Assembly (NCBI RefSeq): GCF_014905175.1
Contig: NC_057790.1
Span: 4,650,001-4,714,000, forward strand
Direction of reading: 5' to 3'
DNA length: 64,000 nt
Origin: Aphidius gifuensis
Lineage: Eukaryota; Arthropoda; Insecta; Hymenoptera; Braconidae
Shown: one piece after another, positions 62,560 to 64,000 of the stretch
Layout: each line of letters starts with the position of its first letter
Position numbering within the stretch: position 1 is the stretch's first letter
Notes under the pieces: model-generated
What the model was told of the DNA's origin: nothing
Database searches by the model: none
The model's input: only the letters and a program-made list of their open reading frames with translations
Made by a program: the position numbers and the translations under genes

Positions 62560-64000
62560 ATTTGCGATAATGGTCAAAAGCCGTCTTTGTGTCAACATTT
62601 TGATGACTCATTTTAAACCATTGAAAAAATAAAATAAATATATATATAAACATACATTTATTTATATAGATATATATAATTTCCCACACCTGCACTTTTA
62701 CATACACCCTTGTTTTACTTTAACTCTCTCAAAATGCATGTAAATAAGTTCCATTGAAATATATATATTAGATTCTGACTAATCTATGTAAAACATCTTG
62801 ATACATTGCTTTTATTCTAACGTATCAATTGATGCTAATTTATACGACATAAGTAAGTTATATTTTTATTTAAAAAAATTAAACAAACACCTATCAACTA
62901 ATACATACGCAATTTATAATTAATTATTTTTTTAATTATAATATATCGTGAGTGTTTTTATCAAGTTGATTTGATACTTTGAGTATAAATTTTAATAATA
63001 ATTATAAAAATAATATATTTAAATTATAATATTTATAAAATATAAGCGTGGTAGCTAGTAAGTTTGGTAAATTTAGTAGTGATTGTAGAGACAAGTCACT
63101 GGTAGTTTAAATGAATGCGTATAGTATATACGATGGAACCTTGACCCTGACCGGAAGGGATGGCTCGTAACATAGATCATCGCCAGGGTGGCTAACCCCC
63201 TTATGAATCCAATGCAATATTTCTCTCACTCTAGCACCCCAAAATTTGTTGAATCACATATACATTTATCTATTCACCAACACCCGCATATACATATACA
63301 CATACATAGAAATATCTCCAACCTTCAACTAGATAAATGGTTAAACGTGCTTGGTCAACGTCCATGCAAAATCATATCATTCACAAGCATCATGCAACAT
63401 TAGCATAATTTGATATTCGCCCTGGGATCTACTCTTGTATATTTATTATTAATGCTAATATTACTATCACACTGATTCACTATTATTGTCATATTTACAA
63501 TTCGTATATTTCAATATATTATTAAATACTAATAGACTGTATATGGTGTTAGCTACAAATAGTTTGTTATATAATTAACTTTCATACATATCAGTCAAAT
63601 ACAAATTGAATTATTCTAGTTTTCATATATTTGAATTTATTTTAAATTTTAAATTTAATGATTTTCATCATTTATTTTAATAATAACAAAAATTTTCAAT
63701 TATAAAATGAAATAATAAATTATATTTTTCATTAAAATAATTATTGAATAAATTTTTATTTTTTAATATATAGTATATATATTTAAACGGAAACAGTGAA
63801 TCGTTAAATATGAAAATTTATATGTTGATTCATTATTATATATTAATTAATTTTGATAATTAAAATTTACTATATAAATAATAAAAGTATTTAAAAAAAT
63901 GATAAATGCAGTCTATGTCAATGAGTTTAAAATGAATCACATTTGAAATCGTTAAATTTAGCAAATTTGTATAGTGACATGGTTAAAGTGGAAAGGTGAC
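62560..64000. other. AT-rich DNA with one GC-richer patch near 63120-63270
   Basis: The patch is open on the minus strand for about 50 codons without an ATG (it includes GARVREILHWIHKGVSHPGD) and ends in a TAA. The plus strand is open for 71 codons from a GTG, through a His/Ile repeat made by CATATACA units. I see no splice sites that decide between them. The last 500 bases are almost pure A+T with nothing to report. Confidence 0.4.

Noticed and set aside
1..64000. tRNA, rRNA, known insect microRNA, CRISPR, telomeric TTAGG array, intact transposon
   Set aside because: Scanned by eye for T-loop strings, well-known microRNA seeds, regular spaced repeats, telomere units and long terminal inverted repeats; none were convincing. 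A computed search could still find diverged ones.

Overview
This is a eukaryotic genomic window, almost certainly insect. It is extremely AT-rich (my visual estimate is three quarters A+T or more), full of poly(A)/poly(T) runs and TA, AAT and TTTA microsatellites. GU-AG splice signals sit beside short reading frames. Nothing looks bacterial: there are no operons, ribosome-binding sites, rRNA, tRNA or CRISPR arrays. The texture fits a hymenopteran, perhaps a parasitoid wasp, but no sequence here proves the taxon. The window is overwhelmingly non-coding, and I recognised no protein family with certainty. All exon calls are therefore structural, based on splice sites, reading-frame continuity, codon composition and local GC rise, and are given without gene names.

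The strongest signals are these. (1) Two minus-strand zero-length exons, where an acceptor is fused to a donor, lie at 18486/18487 and 52891/52892. Both have nearly the same TTTATGTTTCAG|GTRAGT core. They match recursive-splicing ratchet points and imply one or more giant introns on the minus strand across most of the window. (2) A minus-strand promoter and first exon at 11451-11463 carries an exact TISU/YY1 element over the ATG, followed after 13 coding bases by a GTGAGT donor. (3) A plus-strand pair of terminal exons (49312-49372 and 49897-49966) has GC-ending codons, a joined open frame of about 42 residues to a stop, and AATAAA 74 bases after that stop.

Layout: 1-8.3 kb holds two possible plus-strand exons in the same phase (1921-2001, 8178-8282) and a small minus-strand exon candidate with a very strong acceptor (5984-6025). 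At 8.4-9.3 kb is a GC-richer island with minus-strand exon candidates and a cysteine-containing signal-peptide ORF. At 10.86-12.18 kb are the promoter and two independent diverged tandem duplications. At 17.5-18.5 kb are small minus-strand ORFs and the first ratchet point with a possible recursive-splice exon. From 18.5 to 49 kb the sequence is nearly empty intron-like DNA, with candidate exons at 25125-25219 (+) and 29204-29261 (-). At 49.3-50.1 kb is the plus-strand gene 3' end. From 50 to 64 kb is more intron-like DNA with the second ratchet point (52.9 kb), a minus-strand coding candidate (58588-58726) and a plus-strand start-exon candidate (62368-62511).

A speculative minus-strand model joins 58624-58726, 29204-29261 and 8461-8716. 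All three phases agree, and each of the two resulting introns (about 29 and 20 kb) contains exactly one ratchet point. The plus-strand gene ending near 50 kb would then lie inside, or antisense to, that transcription unit.
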